From NCBI RefSeq assembly GCF_003046185.1, contig NZ_PZZL01000008.1, positions 1-64,000 of the forward strand: a DNA stretch of 64,000 bases. Reading direction: 5' to 3'. This DNA is from Phreatobacter oligotrophus. Its GTDB lineage: Bacteria; Pseudomonadota; Alphaproteobacteria; Rhizobiales; Phreatobacteraceae. The position numbers and the translations under genes were made by a program. Positions within the stretch are counted from its first letter, which is position 1. Every line of letters starts with the position of its first letter. The notes under the pieces were generated by a model that saw only the letters and a program-made list of their open reading frames with translations, ran no database searches and was not told the DNA's origin. Below are positions 43,279-51,234 of the stretch, piece after piece.

Positions 43279-43653
43279 ATGTCCAATGCCGAAGCTGGCG
43301 ACTTCCGCGAGATCGCCCGCGGACTTGGAACGGTCATGCGCTATGCCTCGGGCGACGTGCTGTTCCGCGAGGGCGACGAGCCCGTTTACATGTATTTCGT
43401 GCTGGGCGGGCGGGTGGAGATGACCAGCCACGGCAAGTTCATCGAGACGGTCGAGGCCGGACGGGCGCTCGGCACGGTCTCCATGGTGGACAAGAACCCG
43501 CGGTCCGCCACCGCGACGGTGCTGGAGGCGGCCGAGGTGGCGCTGATCGACCAGAGGAAGTTCCGCTTCATGGTCGAGGAGATCCCCGGCTTCTGCTGGT
43601 TCGTCATGGACGTGCTGGTCCAGCGGCTGCGCGCGACGAACGAAAAGCTCTGA
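43279..43653 (+). CDS. Single-domain cyclic-nucleotide-binding protein
   Basis: This 124-aa protein is only a CNB beta-barrel, from RYASGDVLFREGDEPVYMYFVLGGRVEM to PRSATATVLEAAEVALIDQRKFRFMVE. The ligand loop keeps the PRSA Arg but reads ALGTVSM where canonical cAMP-binding cassettes have a GE(L/I)A; the Glu that usually contacts the ribose is replaced by Thr. There is no DNA-binding or enzyme domain. It lies inside the flagellar cluster between flgL and flaF and may sense a nucleotide, or may be a non-binding structural variant. GGGGGAGGGA precedes the ATG. Confidence 0.87.
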   Translation: MSNAEAGDFREIARGLGTVMRYASGDVLFREGDEPVYMYFVLGGRVEMTSHGKFIETVEAGRALGTVSMVDKNPRSATATVLEAAEVALIDQRKFRFMVEEIPGFCWFVMDVLVQRLRATNEKL

Positions 43654-43729
43654 CAGCCCCCCGCCGGCGGTTTCGCCTGGGGTCTCATGCCCTGGGATGG
43701 GGAGGGAGCGGGCAGGGGCCCGCCCCGGA

Positions 43730-44101
43730 TCAGGCGCGGCCGGCGAGGCCCGCGGCGATGTTCGAATTGATCGAGACGAGGATGGTCAGCTTCTCGGGCG
43801 CCGGCTCGATCTCGATGTCGATGGTGCGCTGGAAGATGAACAGGCCGAGATTGGCGATGTTGTTCTTGATCGGCAGCGGCAGCGGATTTTCGGGCTTGGT
43901 CGCCGAGGTGGACAGGATGGTCCAGAGCTTGCGGTTATAGGCGAGAGCCGGGCTCAGATCGCCCCGTGACTGCTCCCAATTGTCCTTGACTGACTGAAGC
44001 CTGGCGGCGGCTTTGAGAAGCAGGCTCGCCTCCAGATCGCGGGGACTCGCGGTGGAGGTGACCTTAGCCGTCGACGCGTACGCTGCTGCCCCGTGATGCA
44101 T
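43730..44101 (-). CDS. flaF: Flagellar biosynthesis regulator FlaF
   Basis: This 123-aa protein has the FlaF signature: SPRDLEASLLLKAAARLQSVKDNW and ALAYNRKLWTILSTSATKPENPLPLPIKNNIANLGLFIFQRT. In alphaproteobacteria FlaF helps flagellin synthesis and secretion, opposing FlbT. It overlaps the end of flbT by 38 bp, so the two are translationally coupled on the minus strand. The ATG at 44101 is the only good one; the first 15 residues are less conserved. Confidence 0.9.
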   Translation of the reverse strand: MHHGAAAYASTAKVTSTASPRDLEASLLLKAAARLQSVKDNWEQSRGDLSPALAYNRKLWTILSTSATKPENPLPLPIKNNIANLGLFIFQRTIDIEIEPAPEKLTILVSINSNIAAGLAGRA

Positions 44102-44477
44102 GTTCCAGCAGAGTCCCTTCGTACTCGATGAGGCCTTTTGTGGCCTTCAGTGCTTTGTAGAGCGCACCGGTTAATATGTGATTGTTGATGTCGTCGATGA
44201 ATCGCAATGTCGAGGGAGCGGCCTTCACCACGTCGTTGACGAGGTCGAAATACATCTTGTGGTGGCTGACCGGGTCGCGCGACAGGTACATCAGCTGCAC
44301 GATCAGGTAGATCTTCTTGCAGGGGGTGTCGGCGGCCTCGATGGTCATCACGTCCTTCTCGCGAAGGATGGGGGCTTCGCCCTCGATGGTGAGCCTGGTG
44401 CGCTGGTCGTCGTTGACGATCACGCTGTCGCCGAGGATGAACTTCTCGCCGGGCTTCAGTTCGACCTTGAGCGCCAT
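44064..44477 (-). CDS. flbT: Flagellin mRNA regulator FlbT
   Basis: This 137-aa protein regulates flagellin mRNA stability after transcription. It begins ALKVELKPGEKFILGDSVIVNDDQRTRLTIEGEAPILREKDVM, then IYLIVQLMYLSRDPVSHHKMYFDLVNDVVKAAPSTLRFIDDINNHI, which is the FlbT core. The ATG at 44477 has GGAGGCAGTCC directly upstream. It is followed by flaF with overlap. The single flagellin gene lies 83 bp upstream on the same strand. Confidence 0.93.
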   Translation of the reverse strand: MALKVELKPGEKFILGDSVIVNDDQRTRLTIEGEAPILREKDVMTIEAADTPCKKIYLIVQLMYLSRDPVSHHKMYFDLVNDVVKAAPSTLRFIDDINNHILTGALYKALKATKGLIEYEGTLLEHASRGSSVRVDG

Positions 44478-44559
44478 GGACTGCCTCCGCACGATTCGTC
44501 GATCGGCGGAATGCTAGCACAAGCCGAACAAACGGCGAGAAAGCCTGCCGCCTGGCGCC

Positions 44560-45783
44560 TCAGCCGCCGAAGAGCCTCAGGACGCTCTGGTCGGCCTGGT
44601 TCGCCAGCGACAGTGCCTGGGTCGACAGCTGCTGGCGGGTCTGCAGCGCCAGCATGTTGGCGCCTTCCTCGTTCATGTCGGCAAGGACGAGGTTGTCGGC
44701 GCCGGTCTTCAGCGTGTTCGCCATTTCCTGCGTGAACTTCTGGCGGATCTGGACGAGCGCGAGGTTCGAACCGAAGGCGCTCGACTGCGAGCGCAGCATC
44801 GACATGGCCTGGGAGAGCTCGCCCAGCGCGTCGTTGATGTCCGCGTCGGTCTGGAAGCGGTTCTTCTGGTCCTTGATGGCGAGGTCCTGGTCGACCGAGA
44901 AGCGCACGCCGGTGATGGTCAGCGACGAGGTCTGCCGCTCGTTGAACATGGCCTGCAGCGTGTCGGCATTCAGCAGGTTCACGCCGTTGAAGCCCGAATC
45001 CTTGGCCAGCTGGTCGATCTGGCGGCGGAGTTCGGAGAACTGCGCGGCAATGTTGGAACGGGTGACGTTGATCTCGCCGGCCAGCTTGGCGCGGTCGGCG
45101 GGCGCAAAGCCCATGTTGGTCAGCGCGCTGCCGGCGTTGGACGAGGACAGCGTCAGCGGCTGGGTGCCGATGGCCTGGATGACCAGGCGGCCATCGGGCG
45201 AGAGCAGGGCGCGGGCATCGGCGCCGGCCGTCGAGCCGATGGTGACGCCGGTGCCGGTGGCACTGGTCGCCTCGGTGTTGTTGTTGATGGCGTCGACGAG
45301 GTTGCCGACGGTCATGCCGGCCGCGATGGTGAGCACCGTCTGGCGGTTGGTGCCGGTGTTGATGGTGATCGTCTCGCCGGCGGCGAAGCCGAGCGTGGTC
45401 AGATCGGTCTGCGGGGTGAGGGCTCCGACCAGGCCGTTGACGGTCGGCAGTACGCCGCCGAGCCGGGCGGTGGTGGCGGCCGAACCCTGCGCCTGACGGG
45501 CGAGGGCCTGGGCATTCTCGACGACCCGGACGATGGAGCGAATACCGTTGTCGGCGGCTTCCAGCGTCTTGATCGCGGTGCCGATGCCATCGAGCAGGTT
45601 GGTGATGTCCGTGGCGCGCGAATTGAGCATCGCGGCGGAGAAGAAGTTGCCGGGGTTATCCAGCGCCGTATTGACCTTCTTGCCCGTCGACAGCCGGTAC
45701 TGCGTGCGATCGCGCAGGTCGGCGGTGCCCATCAGGGAGAGAAGGTTGCCGCGAATGCCTTTGGAAAGGACGATGTCGCTCAT
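44560..45783 (-). CDS. fliC: Flagellin
   Basis: This 407-aa filament subunit has a conserved N-terminal domain, SLMGTADLRDRTQYRLSTGKKVNTALDNPGNFFSAAMLNSRATDI. The C-terminal domain includes LNADTLQAMFNERQTSSLTITGV and LNEEGANMLALQTRQQLSTQALSLANQADQSVLRLFGG. A variable insert (about residues 140-260) has TVGNLVDAINNN and the IQAIGTQPLTLSSSNAG strand. It is the only flagellin gene seen here. The ATG at 45783 follows GAGGACC. Upstream lie a CtrA-like box (45847-45861) and a flagellar palindrome (45945-45962); I found no sigma-54 -12 element. Confidence 0.95.
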   Translation of the reverse strand: MSDIVLSKGIRGNLLSLMGTADLRDRTQYRLSTGKKVNTALDNPGNFFSAAMLNSRATDITNLLDGIGTAIKTLEAADNGIRSIVRVVENAQALARQAQGSAATTARLGGVLPTVNGLVGALTPQTDLTTLGFAAGETITINTGTNRQTVLTIAAGMTVGNLVDAINNNTEATSATGTGVTIGSTAGADARALLSPDGRLVIQAIGTQPLTLSSSNAGSALTNMGFAPADRAKLAGEINVTRSNIAAQFSELRRQIDQLAKDSGFNGVNLLNADTLQAMFNERQTSSLTITGVRFSVDQDLAIKDQKNRFQTDADINDALGELSQAMSMLRSQSSAFGSNLALVQIRQKFTQEMANTLKTGADNLVLADMNEEGANMLALQTRQQLSTQALSLANQADQSVLRLFGG

Positions 45784-45846
45784 GGGTGGTCCTCGGCCGG
45801 GCCCGACGATTCTCACGGGCCTTTGACGCACCCTGCCCCGTTAACC

Positions 45847-45861
45847 CTAACCAATGGTTAA
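45847..45861 (-). promoter_or_regulatory. CtrA-like box before flagellin
   Basis: CTAA-CCAATGG-TTAA (plus strand) has the 7-bp spacer of CtrA sites, with an extra TTAA at 45841-45844. It is about 64 bp before the flagellin start. Confidence 0.5.
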
Positions 45862-45944
45862 TTTCCGTCTCAGTGAGAATTTTCGTCGTCTTTTTAGGGG
45901 CTTGGCAGGGCAGGGTGTGTCCCGTCCGACACGGCAGAAGTTAA

Positions 45945-45962
45945 CCGGCAGGAATTGCCGGG
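45945..45962 (-). promoter_or_regulatory. Flagellar palindrome copy 2
   Basis: Read on the minus strand it is CCCGGCA-ATTCC-TGCCGG, followed by TTAAC. It lies about 100 bp from TTGG at 45854-45851, where a -24 element would be expected, but no matching -12 exists. It lies in the fliC-fumC gap (45784-46098), which holds no gene. Confidence 0.6.
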
Positions 45963-46098
45963 TGGTCCTTTGCCGGCGCGGCCAGATTGCGCCGGGCTGC
46001 CCGCGGGGCTATCTGCGCTGGCATCGAGACCGCGCGGGAGCGCCGCGACGTCGATGCTCCGCCCGCCGCCGGCGGCTTTGACAGGAAAGGCTCCGACC

Positions 46099-47490
46099 AT
46101 GGCCTCCACCCGCACCGAAACCGACACATTCGGCCCGATCGAGGTCGCCTCCGATCGCTACTGGGGCGCCCAGGCCGAGCGCTCCCGCGGCAATTTCCGC
46201 ATCGGCTGGGAAAAGCAGCCGCTGCCGGTGGTGCGGGCGCTCGGCATCGTCAAGCGCGCCGCCGCCGAGACCAACATGGCGCTCGGCCGGCTCGACCCGG
46301 CGATCGGCGAGGTCATCGTGCGGGCGGCGCAGGAGGTGATCGACGGCAAGCTCGACGATCATTTCCCCCTCGTCGTCTGGCAGACGGGTTCTGGCACCCA
46401 GTCCAACATGAATGCCAACGAGGTCATCTCGAACCGCGCCATCGAGATGCTTGGCGGGGTGATGGGCTCCAAGAAGCCGGTCCATCCCAACGACCACGTC
46501 AACATGAGCCAGTCGTCGAACGACACCTATCCGACGGCCATGCACGTCGCGGCTGCCGAGGAGATCGTCCACCGGCTGCTGCCGGCGCTGCGCCATCTCC
46601 ACGCGGCGCTCGCCGCGAAGGCCGAGGCCTGGGGCCATATCGTCAAGATCGGCCGCACCCATACCCAGGACGCGACGCCGCTGACCCTGGGGCAGGAGTT
46701 CTCCGGCTATGCCCAGCAGGTGGCCAATGGCATTGCCCGCATCGAGCAGACGCTGCCCGGGCTGATGGAGCTCGCCCAGGGCGGCACGGCGGTCGGCACC
46801 GGCCTCAATGCGCCTGTCGGTTTCGCGGAAAAAGTTGCCGAGCGGATCGCGGCCATCACCGGCCTTGCCTTCACCTCGGCGCCCAACAAGTTCGAGGCTC
46901 TGGCCGCCCATGACGCCATGGTCTTCGCCCACGGCGCCATCAACACGGTGGCGGCTTCGCTGTTCAAGATCGCCAACGACATCCGCTTCCTCGGCTCGGG
47001 CCCGCGCGCGGGCCTTGGCGAACTCGCCCTGCCCGAGAACGAGCCGGGTTCGTCGATCATGCCGGGCAAGGTGAACCCGACCCAGTGCGAGGCGCTGACC
47101 CAGGTCTGCGTGCAGGTCTTCGGCAACCACGCCGCCCTGACCTTCGCGGGATCCCAGGGCCATTTCGAGCTCAACGTGTTCAACCCGGTGATGGCCTACA
47201 ATTTCCTGCAGTCGGTGCGCCTCATCGCCGATGCCTCGGTGTCCTTCACCGACAACTGCGTCGCCGGCATCGTGCCGCGCGAGGACAATATCCGCGCCGG
47301 CGTCGAGCGCTCGCTGATGCTGGTCACGGCGCTCGCGCCGACCATCGGCTATGACGCGGCCGCCAAGATCGCCAAGACGGCGCACAAGAACGGCACGACG
47401 CTGAAGGAAGAGGCGCTGAAAACCGGCCTCGTTTCTGACGCGGACTACGATCGTCTCGTCGATCCGGCCAAGATGATCGGGCCGGGCTGA
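46099..47490 (+). CDS. fumC: Class II fumarate hydratase
   Basis: This 463-aa TCA-cycle enzyme interconverts fumarate and malate without iron-sulfur. The fumarase/aspartase signature [11 protein letters not shown] is present, as are [19 protein letters not shown] (substrate loop) and [20 protein letters not shown]. Length is normal. The ATG at 46099 follows AGGAAAGG. It sits between flagellar genes with no functional link evident. Confidence 0.96.
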   Translation: MASTRTETDTFGPIEVASDRYWGAQAERSRGNFRIGWEKQPLPVVRALGIVKRAAAETNMALGRLDPAIGEVIVRAAQEVIDGKLDDHFPLVVWQTGSGTQSNMNANEVISNRAIEMLGGVMGSKKPVHPNDHVNMSQSSNDTYPTAMHVAAAEEIVHRLLPALRHLHAALAAKAEAWGHIVKIGRTHTQDATPLTLGQEFSGYAQQVANGIARIEQTLPGLMELAQGGTAVGTGLNAPVGFAEKVAERIAAITGLAFTSAPNKFEALAAHDAMVFAHGAINTVAASLFKIANDIRFLGSGPRAGLGELALPENEPGSSIMPGKVNPTQCEALTQVCVQVFGNHAALTFAGSQGHFELNVFNPVMAYNFLQSVRLIADASVSFTDNCVAGIVPREDNIRAGVERSLMLVTALAPTIGYDAAAKIAKTAHKNGTTLKEEALKTGLVSDADYDRLVDPAKMIGPG

Positions 47491-47567
47491 CGCCCGCGCG
47501 AGGTATCCGGCATGTCTGCCCAGCGGTGTCGCCGGTAGCCGACCCGGCGTGAAGCCGCTAGGCGGAC

Positions 47568-48434
47568 ATGATGCTCGTCCGCGATTTCATCCTGCTGATG
47601 GGGGTCTGCCTGATCTGGGCGACCAACTTCGTCGTGACGAAGCTGGTCCTCGTCCATCTCGACATTCCGCCGCTGCTCTTCTCCTCGCTGCGCTTCGCGC
47701 TGGTGCTGCTGGTGGCGCTGCCCTGGCTGCTGCCCTGGCCGCGGCCGCGCTGGCGGATCGTCGTGGTCGGGCTGATGATGGGGGCGGGGGGCTTTGGCCT
47801 CGTGTCCATCGGCCTCATGACGGCGACGCCCTCGAGCGCGGCGGTGGTGACCCAGCTCAGCGTGCCGCTCACCGCGCTCCTGTCGGTGTTCATGCTGGGC
47901 GAGAGGATCGGCTGGCGCCGCGGAATCGGCATCGCGCTCGCCTTTTCCGGCGCGGTCATCGTCATGTACGACCCGAAAGGCTTCGCGCTGTCTTTCGGCC
48001 TGCTGTTCGTCGTGGCCAGCGCCTTCGCATCGGCCTTCGGGGTGGTGCTGCTGAAGAAGACCGAGAATGTCGCGCCGCTGCAGTTCCAGGCCTGGGTGGG
48101 GCTTGCCTCGTCGATCCCGCTCGGCCTTGCCTCCATGGGGCTGGAGACCGGCCAGGTCGACCGGGCCCTCACGGCGGGCTGGCCCTTCCTCGCCGCGCTC
48201 GCCTACACGGCCATCGCCGTGTCGCTGCTCGGGCACAGCCTGTTCTTCAAGCTGGTCATGAAATACGAGGCGAACCTCATCTCCACCCTGACGCTGATGT
48301 GCCCGCTCATGGGCATCGGGCTGGGCGTGCTGATCACCGGCGACCGTTTCGATCTCCGCATGGTCGCCGGCACGGCGGTGGTGCTGGCCGGCGTCGCCAT
48401 CATCCTCATCGCGCCGAAGCGGGCGCGGGCCTGA
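47568..48434 (+). CDS. DMT-family (EamA) transporter
   Basis: This 288-aa protein has ten hydrophobic helices in two EamA repeats. DFILLMGVCLIWATNFVVTKL and PPLLFSSLRFALVLLVALPWLLP start the first, and KTENVAPLQFQAWVGLASSIPLG and TLMCPLMGIGLGVLITGDRF belong to the second. It is likely an amino-acid or metabolite exporter (compare EamA/RhtA). It follows fumC by 77 bp, on the same strand. Confidence 0.88.
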   Translation: MMLVRDFILLMGVCLIWATNFVVTKLVLVHLDIPPLLFSSLRFALVLLVALPWLLPWPRPRWRIVVVGLMMGAGGFGLVSIGLMTATPSSAAVVTQLSVPLTALLSVFMLGERIGWRRGIGIALAFSGAVIVMYDPKGFALSFGLLFVVASAFASAFGVVLLKKTENVAPLQFQAWVGLASSIPLGLASMGLETGQVDRALTAGWPFLAALAYTAIAVSLLGHSLFFKLVMKYEANLISTLTLMCPLMGIGLGVLITGDRFDLRMVAGTAVVLAGVAIILIAPKRARA

Positions 48435-48491
48435 GATCCAACGACAAAAGCTGCCCTCGCGGCGGCGGACACTCAACAGGGGCGGTGGAGG

Positions 48492-48929
48492 TCAGGCGAC
48501 CTTTTCGACCCGCGGGTTCTCGGCTGCCTCCAGCTCTTCCTTGCGTGCCATCTCGCGCGCATAGGCCTTGAGCTTGAGGATCATCTCGTCGGGAAACTGG
48601 CGCACGACCTCGCCGGTCTGGCGGTCGACCGTGCGGTAGACCAGCACGCCGGCGGCGTCGTCCTTCTCGATGCGGCGCTGGAGGGATTCCCGCATCGTGT
48701 CGGCGATGCGCTCCATGCGCGCGCGCCTGTCCGCGAGGATGCGATCGTCGCGCGCCGCCATGTCACCGGCGCGGCGATCGTCTGTCGCGGAGCCCGCTGT
48801 ATCGGACTCAGGCTGGCTCACCCGCTGAATGCGGGGCAATTCCGTCCGCACCGCTTCACGGTACTGGACGGCCTCCGACCGCGCGGTCGAGATCGTGCCG
48901 ACGGCCGGCCGTGAGGACACGATGTCCAT
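48492..48929 (-). CDS. FlaG-like flagellar protein
   Basis: This 145-aa protein has a long charged helical N-terminal part. The C-terminal GVLVYRTVDRQTGEVVRQFPDEMILKLKAYAREMA is the FlaG pattern (V-x-D-x-x-TGEV(I/V)RQ-P). FlaG proteins influence filament length. Membership is a fair match with an unusually long N-terminal extension. The ATG at 48929 has GGGAGTTCCGG upstream. A CTAA-N7-TTAG element (49003-49017) lies 74 bp further upstream. Confidence 0.7.
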   Translation of the reverse strand: MDIVSSRPAVGTISTARSEAVQYREAVRTELPRIQRVSQPESDTAGSATDDRRAGDMAARDDRILADRRARMERIADTMRESLQRRIEKDDAAGVLVYRTVDRQTGEVVRQFPDEMILKLKAYAREMARKEELEAAENPRVEKVA

Positions 48930-49002
48930 GACCGGAACTCCCTGTGGGGGAAGGACCTCGTGATCCCTCTTCTCCCAAGTGCCGGATCATGACGCGGAAA
49001 TC

Positions 49003-49017
49003 CTAAACCCGCGTTAG
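49003..49017 (-). promoter_or_regulatory. CTAA-N7-TTAG palindrome before flaG-like gene
   Basis: TCCTAA and TTAGGA form an inverted repeat around a 7-bp spacer (ACCCGCG), a degenerate CtrA-type spacing. The flanking AT-rich GGTAAATAA is another possible promoter part. The match to CtrA is weaker than at the fliX and fliL sites. Confidence 0.35.
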
Positions 49018-49076
49018 GACTTATGGTAAATAACGCGGCCGCGAATTCTATCGAATACCGCGGAATGTCGCCGCCT

Positions 49077-49559
49077 TTACAGCGAGCGGACGATAGCCAC
49101 CGGAGCCGCGGCGCGTGGCGGCGGGGCGGCGGTGCGGCCGTTGGCGCCGTAGAGGCTCGGGGCGCGCTTGGCCTCCACCGTCGCGGAGACGTGGCGGATG
49201 ATCCCCTCGGCCACCGCATGGGCGGTGGCGAGCACGGCGAGATTGACCTGCAGGGCATCCTGCATGGCGGCATGGTCCGCCTCGAGCGCCGCCAGGCCTC
49301 GGGCCGCATGGGTCCGGACCACCTCGCGGTGGAGCTTCATGCGGCCGAGATCGGCGAGATAGCGGCGCGACAGCTCGGCCTTGCGGGCCTCCAGCGGCTG
49401 GGCGGCCTTCACCTTGGCGCTGCGGACCAGGGCGGTTTCCTCGTTCAGCACGCCGGTGAGCTCGGCCATGGTGGCGCGCAGGCCGGCGACGAGGTCGAGT
49501 GCGTCCTGCGGCGTGGTGATCGGCGCGGGGAGGGTGGCGGGGTGGGCCTGCTGCTGCAT
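49077..49559 (-). CDS. FlgN-like flagellar export chaperone
   Basis: This 160-aa mostly helical protein begins with PQDALDLVAGLRATMAELTGVLNEETALVRSAKVKAAQPLEARKAELSRRYLADL. This matches the FlgN pattern of a long helical pair, with EETALV-x-x-G/K-x-x-x-x-x-L/P-E-A-R-K-x-E-L. FlgN keeps FlgK and FlgL ready for export, which fits those genes nearby. It follows the FlgJ-like gene by 3 bp. Confidence 0.75.
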   Translation of the reverse strand: MQQQAHPATLPAPITTPQDALDLVAGLRATMAELTGVLNEETALVRSAKVKAAQPLEARKAELSRRYLADLGRMKLHREVVRTHAARGLAALEADHAAMQDALQVNLAVLATAHAVAEGIIRHVSATVEAKRAPSLYGANGRTAAPPPRAAAPVAIVRSL

Positions 49560-49562
49560 GGC

Positions 49563-49892
49563 TCAGCTCCTTGCTGGGAGGCGTCGCGGCGCGGCTTCCT
49601 GCGCGCCGATCAGTTCGCGGTAGATGTGGTTGGCCAAGCCGACGCCGCCCTGGGACGTGACGGACTTGGCGTATTCATCGACCAACATGCCGCGCCAGGC
49701 CTCGCTCTGCTTGCCGCCGAGGGGCGAGTCGTTGCCGATGCCGGTGAACATCTGGGAGAACATGGTGTTGAGGAACACCTGCTCGAAGTTCTGCGCCTGG
49801 TTCCAGGCGCGGTTCTCCTTGGACCCCGGGACCTTGGCGGCGGCCGGGGTATAGGCGTTGACGGCGGCGCGTTCGGGCGTCTGGCTGCGCAT
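49563..49892 (-). CDS. Rod-binding protein (FlgJ N-terminal type)
   Basis: This 109-aa protein corresponds to the FlgJ rod-cap domain only: ENRAWNQAQNFEQVFLNTMFSQMFTGIG, then SEAWRGMLVDEYAKSVTSQGGVGLANHIYRELI. It lacks the C-terminal muramidase domain, as is common in alphaproteobacteria. It overlaps the flgI stop by a single A (TGATG), so it is coupled to flgI. It likely helps rod assembly in the periplasm. Confidence 0.88.
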   Translation of the reverse strand: MRSQTPERAAVNAYTPAAAKVPGSKENRAWNQAQNFEQVFLNTMFSQMFTGIGNDSPLGGKQSEAWRGMLVDEYAKSVTSQGGVGLANHIYRELIGAQEAAPRRLPARS

Positions 49893-50992
49893 CAGAGCAC
49901 CTCGATCTCGGCCTGGAGGGCGCCGGCGGCCTTGATGGCCTGGAGGATGGAGATCATGTCGCGCGGGCCGATGCCGAGCGCGTTGAGCCCGTCGACCAGC
50001 TCCTGCAGCGACACGCCCTCGCGGACGAGCGCGAGGCGCTTGCCTTCCTCCGTCGCCTGGATCTGCGTGCGCGGCGTGACGACCGTCTGGCCCTGCGCCA
50101 GCGGGTTCGGCTGGCTCACCTGCGGCCGCTCGGAGATGGTGACGGTGAGATTGCCCTGCGCCACGGCGACGGTGGAGACGCGCACGTCCTTGCCCATGAC
50201 GATGATGCCGGAGGCCTCGTCGATGACGACCTTGGCGACCTGGTCGGGCTGGACGCGCAGCTGCTCGATCTCGGTCAGCAGGGCGACGATGTTGCCCTCG
50301 AAGCGCTGCGGCACCTTGAGGTGGACCGTTGCCGGGTCGGTCGGCTCGGCGGTCGGGGCGCCGATGAAATCGTTGATGGCGGCGGCGATGCGGCGCGCCG
50401 TGGTGAGGTCCGGGTTGCGCAGGGCGAGCTTCACCGAGGCGAGGCGGTTGATGGCGAAGTTCACCTCGCGCTCGACAATGCCGCCATTGGAGACGCGGCC
50501 CACCGTCGGCACGCCGCGGGTGATGCTGGCGGCGGCGCCCTGGGCCTGGAAGCCGGCGATGGCGACGGCGCCCTGGCCGACCGCATAGACCTCGCCGTCG
50601 GCACCGATGAGCGGCGTCACCAGCAGTTCGCCGCCCTGCAGCGAGCGCGCGTCGCCCATGGCCGAAACCTTGATGTCGATGCGCGTGCCCTGGGTGGAGA
50701 AGGGGGGCAGGTTGGCGGTGACCATTACTGCGGCGACGTTGGCCGTGCGCAGGTTCATGCCGCGGGTGTTCACACCCAGGCGTTCCATCATCGATTGGAT
50801 GGACTGGCGGGTGAAGGGCGAGTTGTTGAGCGTGTCGCCGGTGCCGTTGAGGCCGACCACGAGGCCATAGCCGATCAGCTGGTTATCGCGGATGCCCTCG
50901 ACATCGACGAGATCCTTGATGCGCGAGGTGTTGGCTCCCGCCGGGGCGGCGAGGGCGAACAGGCTCAGGAGGACGACGAGACGGCGGAGCAT
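49892..50992 (-). CDS. flgI: Flagellar P-ring protein FlgI
   Basis: This 366-aa periplasmic protein forms the P ring. The signal peptide is RRLVVLLSLFALAAPAGANTSRIKD with cleavage near AGA/NTS. The mature start VDVEGIRDNQLIGYGLVVGLNGTGD and the ALRNPDLTTARRIAAAIN and TPRTQIQATEEGKRLALVREGVSLQELVDGLNALGIGPRDMISILQAIKAAGAL blocks are FlgI signatures. The ATG at 50992 is the first normal signal start. A sigma-54 promoter at 51025-51041 and a palindrome at 51124-51142 lie upstream. Confidence 0.96.
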   Translation of the reverse strand: MLRRLVVLLSLFALAAPAGANTSRIKDLVDVEGIRDNQLIGYGLVVGLNGTGDTLNNSPFTRQSIQSMMERLGVNTRGMNLRTANVAAVMVTANLPPFSTQGTRIDIKVSAMGDARSLQGGELLVTPLIGADGEVYAVGQGAVAIAGFQAQGAAASITRGVPTVGRVSNGGIVEREVNFAINRLASVKLALRNPDLTTARRIAAAINDFIGAPTAEPTDPATVHLKVPQRFEGNIVALLTEIEQLRVQPDQVAKVVIDEASGIIVMGKDVRVSTVAVAQGNLTVTISERPQVSQPNPLAQGQTVVTPRTQIQATEEGKRLALVREGVSLQELVDGLNALGIGPRDMISILQAIKAAGALQAEIEVL

Positions 50993-51024
50993 GGGTGTTC
51001 CGATCGTGGGTTCGGTGAAAACCT

Positions 51025-51041
51025 CGCACAGGCCATGCCAA
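51025..51041 (-). promoter_or_regulatory. Sigma-54 promoter of flgI
   Basis: TTGGCATG-N4-GTGC on the minus strand has GG and GC exactly 10 bp apart. It lies 33 bp before the flgI ATG. The -24 element has one mismatch to TGGCACG. Confidence 0.65.
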
Positions 51042-51123
51042 CACCATGCGGTGAACGAAGTTGTTGATTTATTGTGAGGATTGCCGAAAGGCGGGGCTAT
51101 CGCCCGGTCCTTTGCGGGGTGCA

Positions 51124-51142
51124 CCCGGCAAGTCTTGCCGGG
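51124..51142. promoter_or_regulatory. Flagellar palindrome copy 3 (perfect, 19 bp)
   Basis: CCCGGCAAG-T-CTTGCCGGG is a perfect 9-bp inverted repeat with a T centre. It lies about 94 bp from the flgI -24 GG and 2 bp before a CtrA-like box facing fliX. Confidence 0.7.
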
Positions 51143-51144
51143 CA

Positions 51145-51159
51145 TTAACGACCCCTTAA
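51145..51159 (+). promoter_or_regulatory. CtrA box TTAA-CGACCCC-TTAA
   Basis: This is an exact TTAA-N7-TTAA match. It lies 75 bp before the fliX ATG and directly next to palindrome copy 3. In alphaproteobacteria CtrA sites of this form control early flagellar genes. Confidence 0.6.
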
Positions 51160-51234
51160 CCACGCAGGGGGTCTTCTTAACCTCGCAGCAAGACGTGTTG
51201 CGCCTTCTTGAAGCGCCCGTCCCGGAGAAGGACC

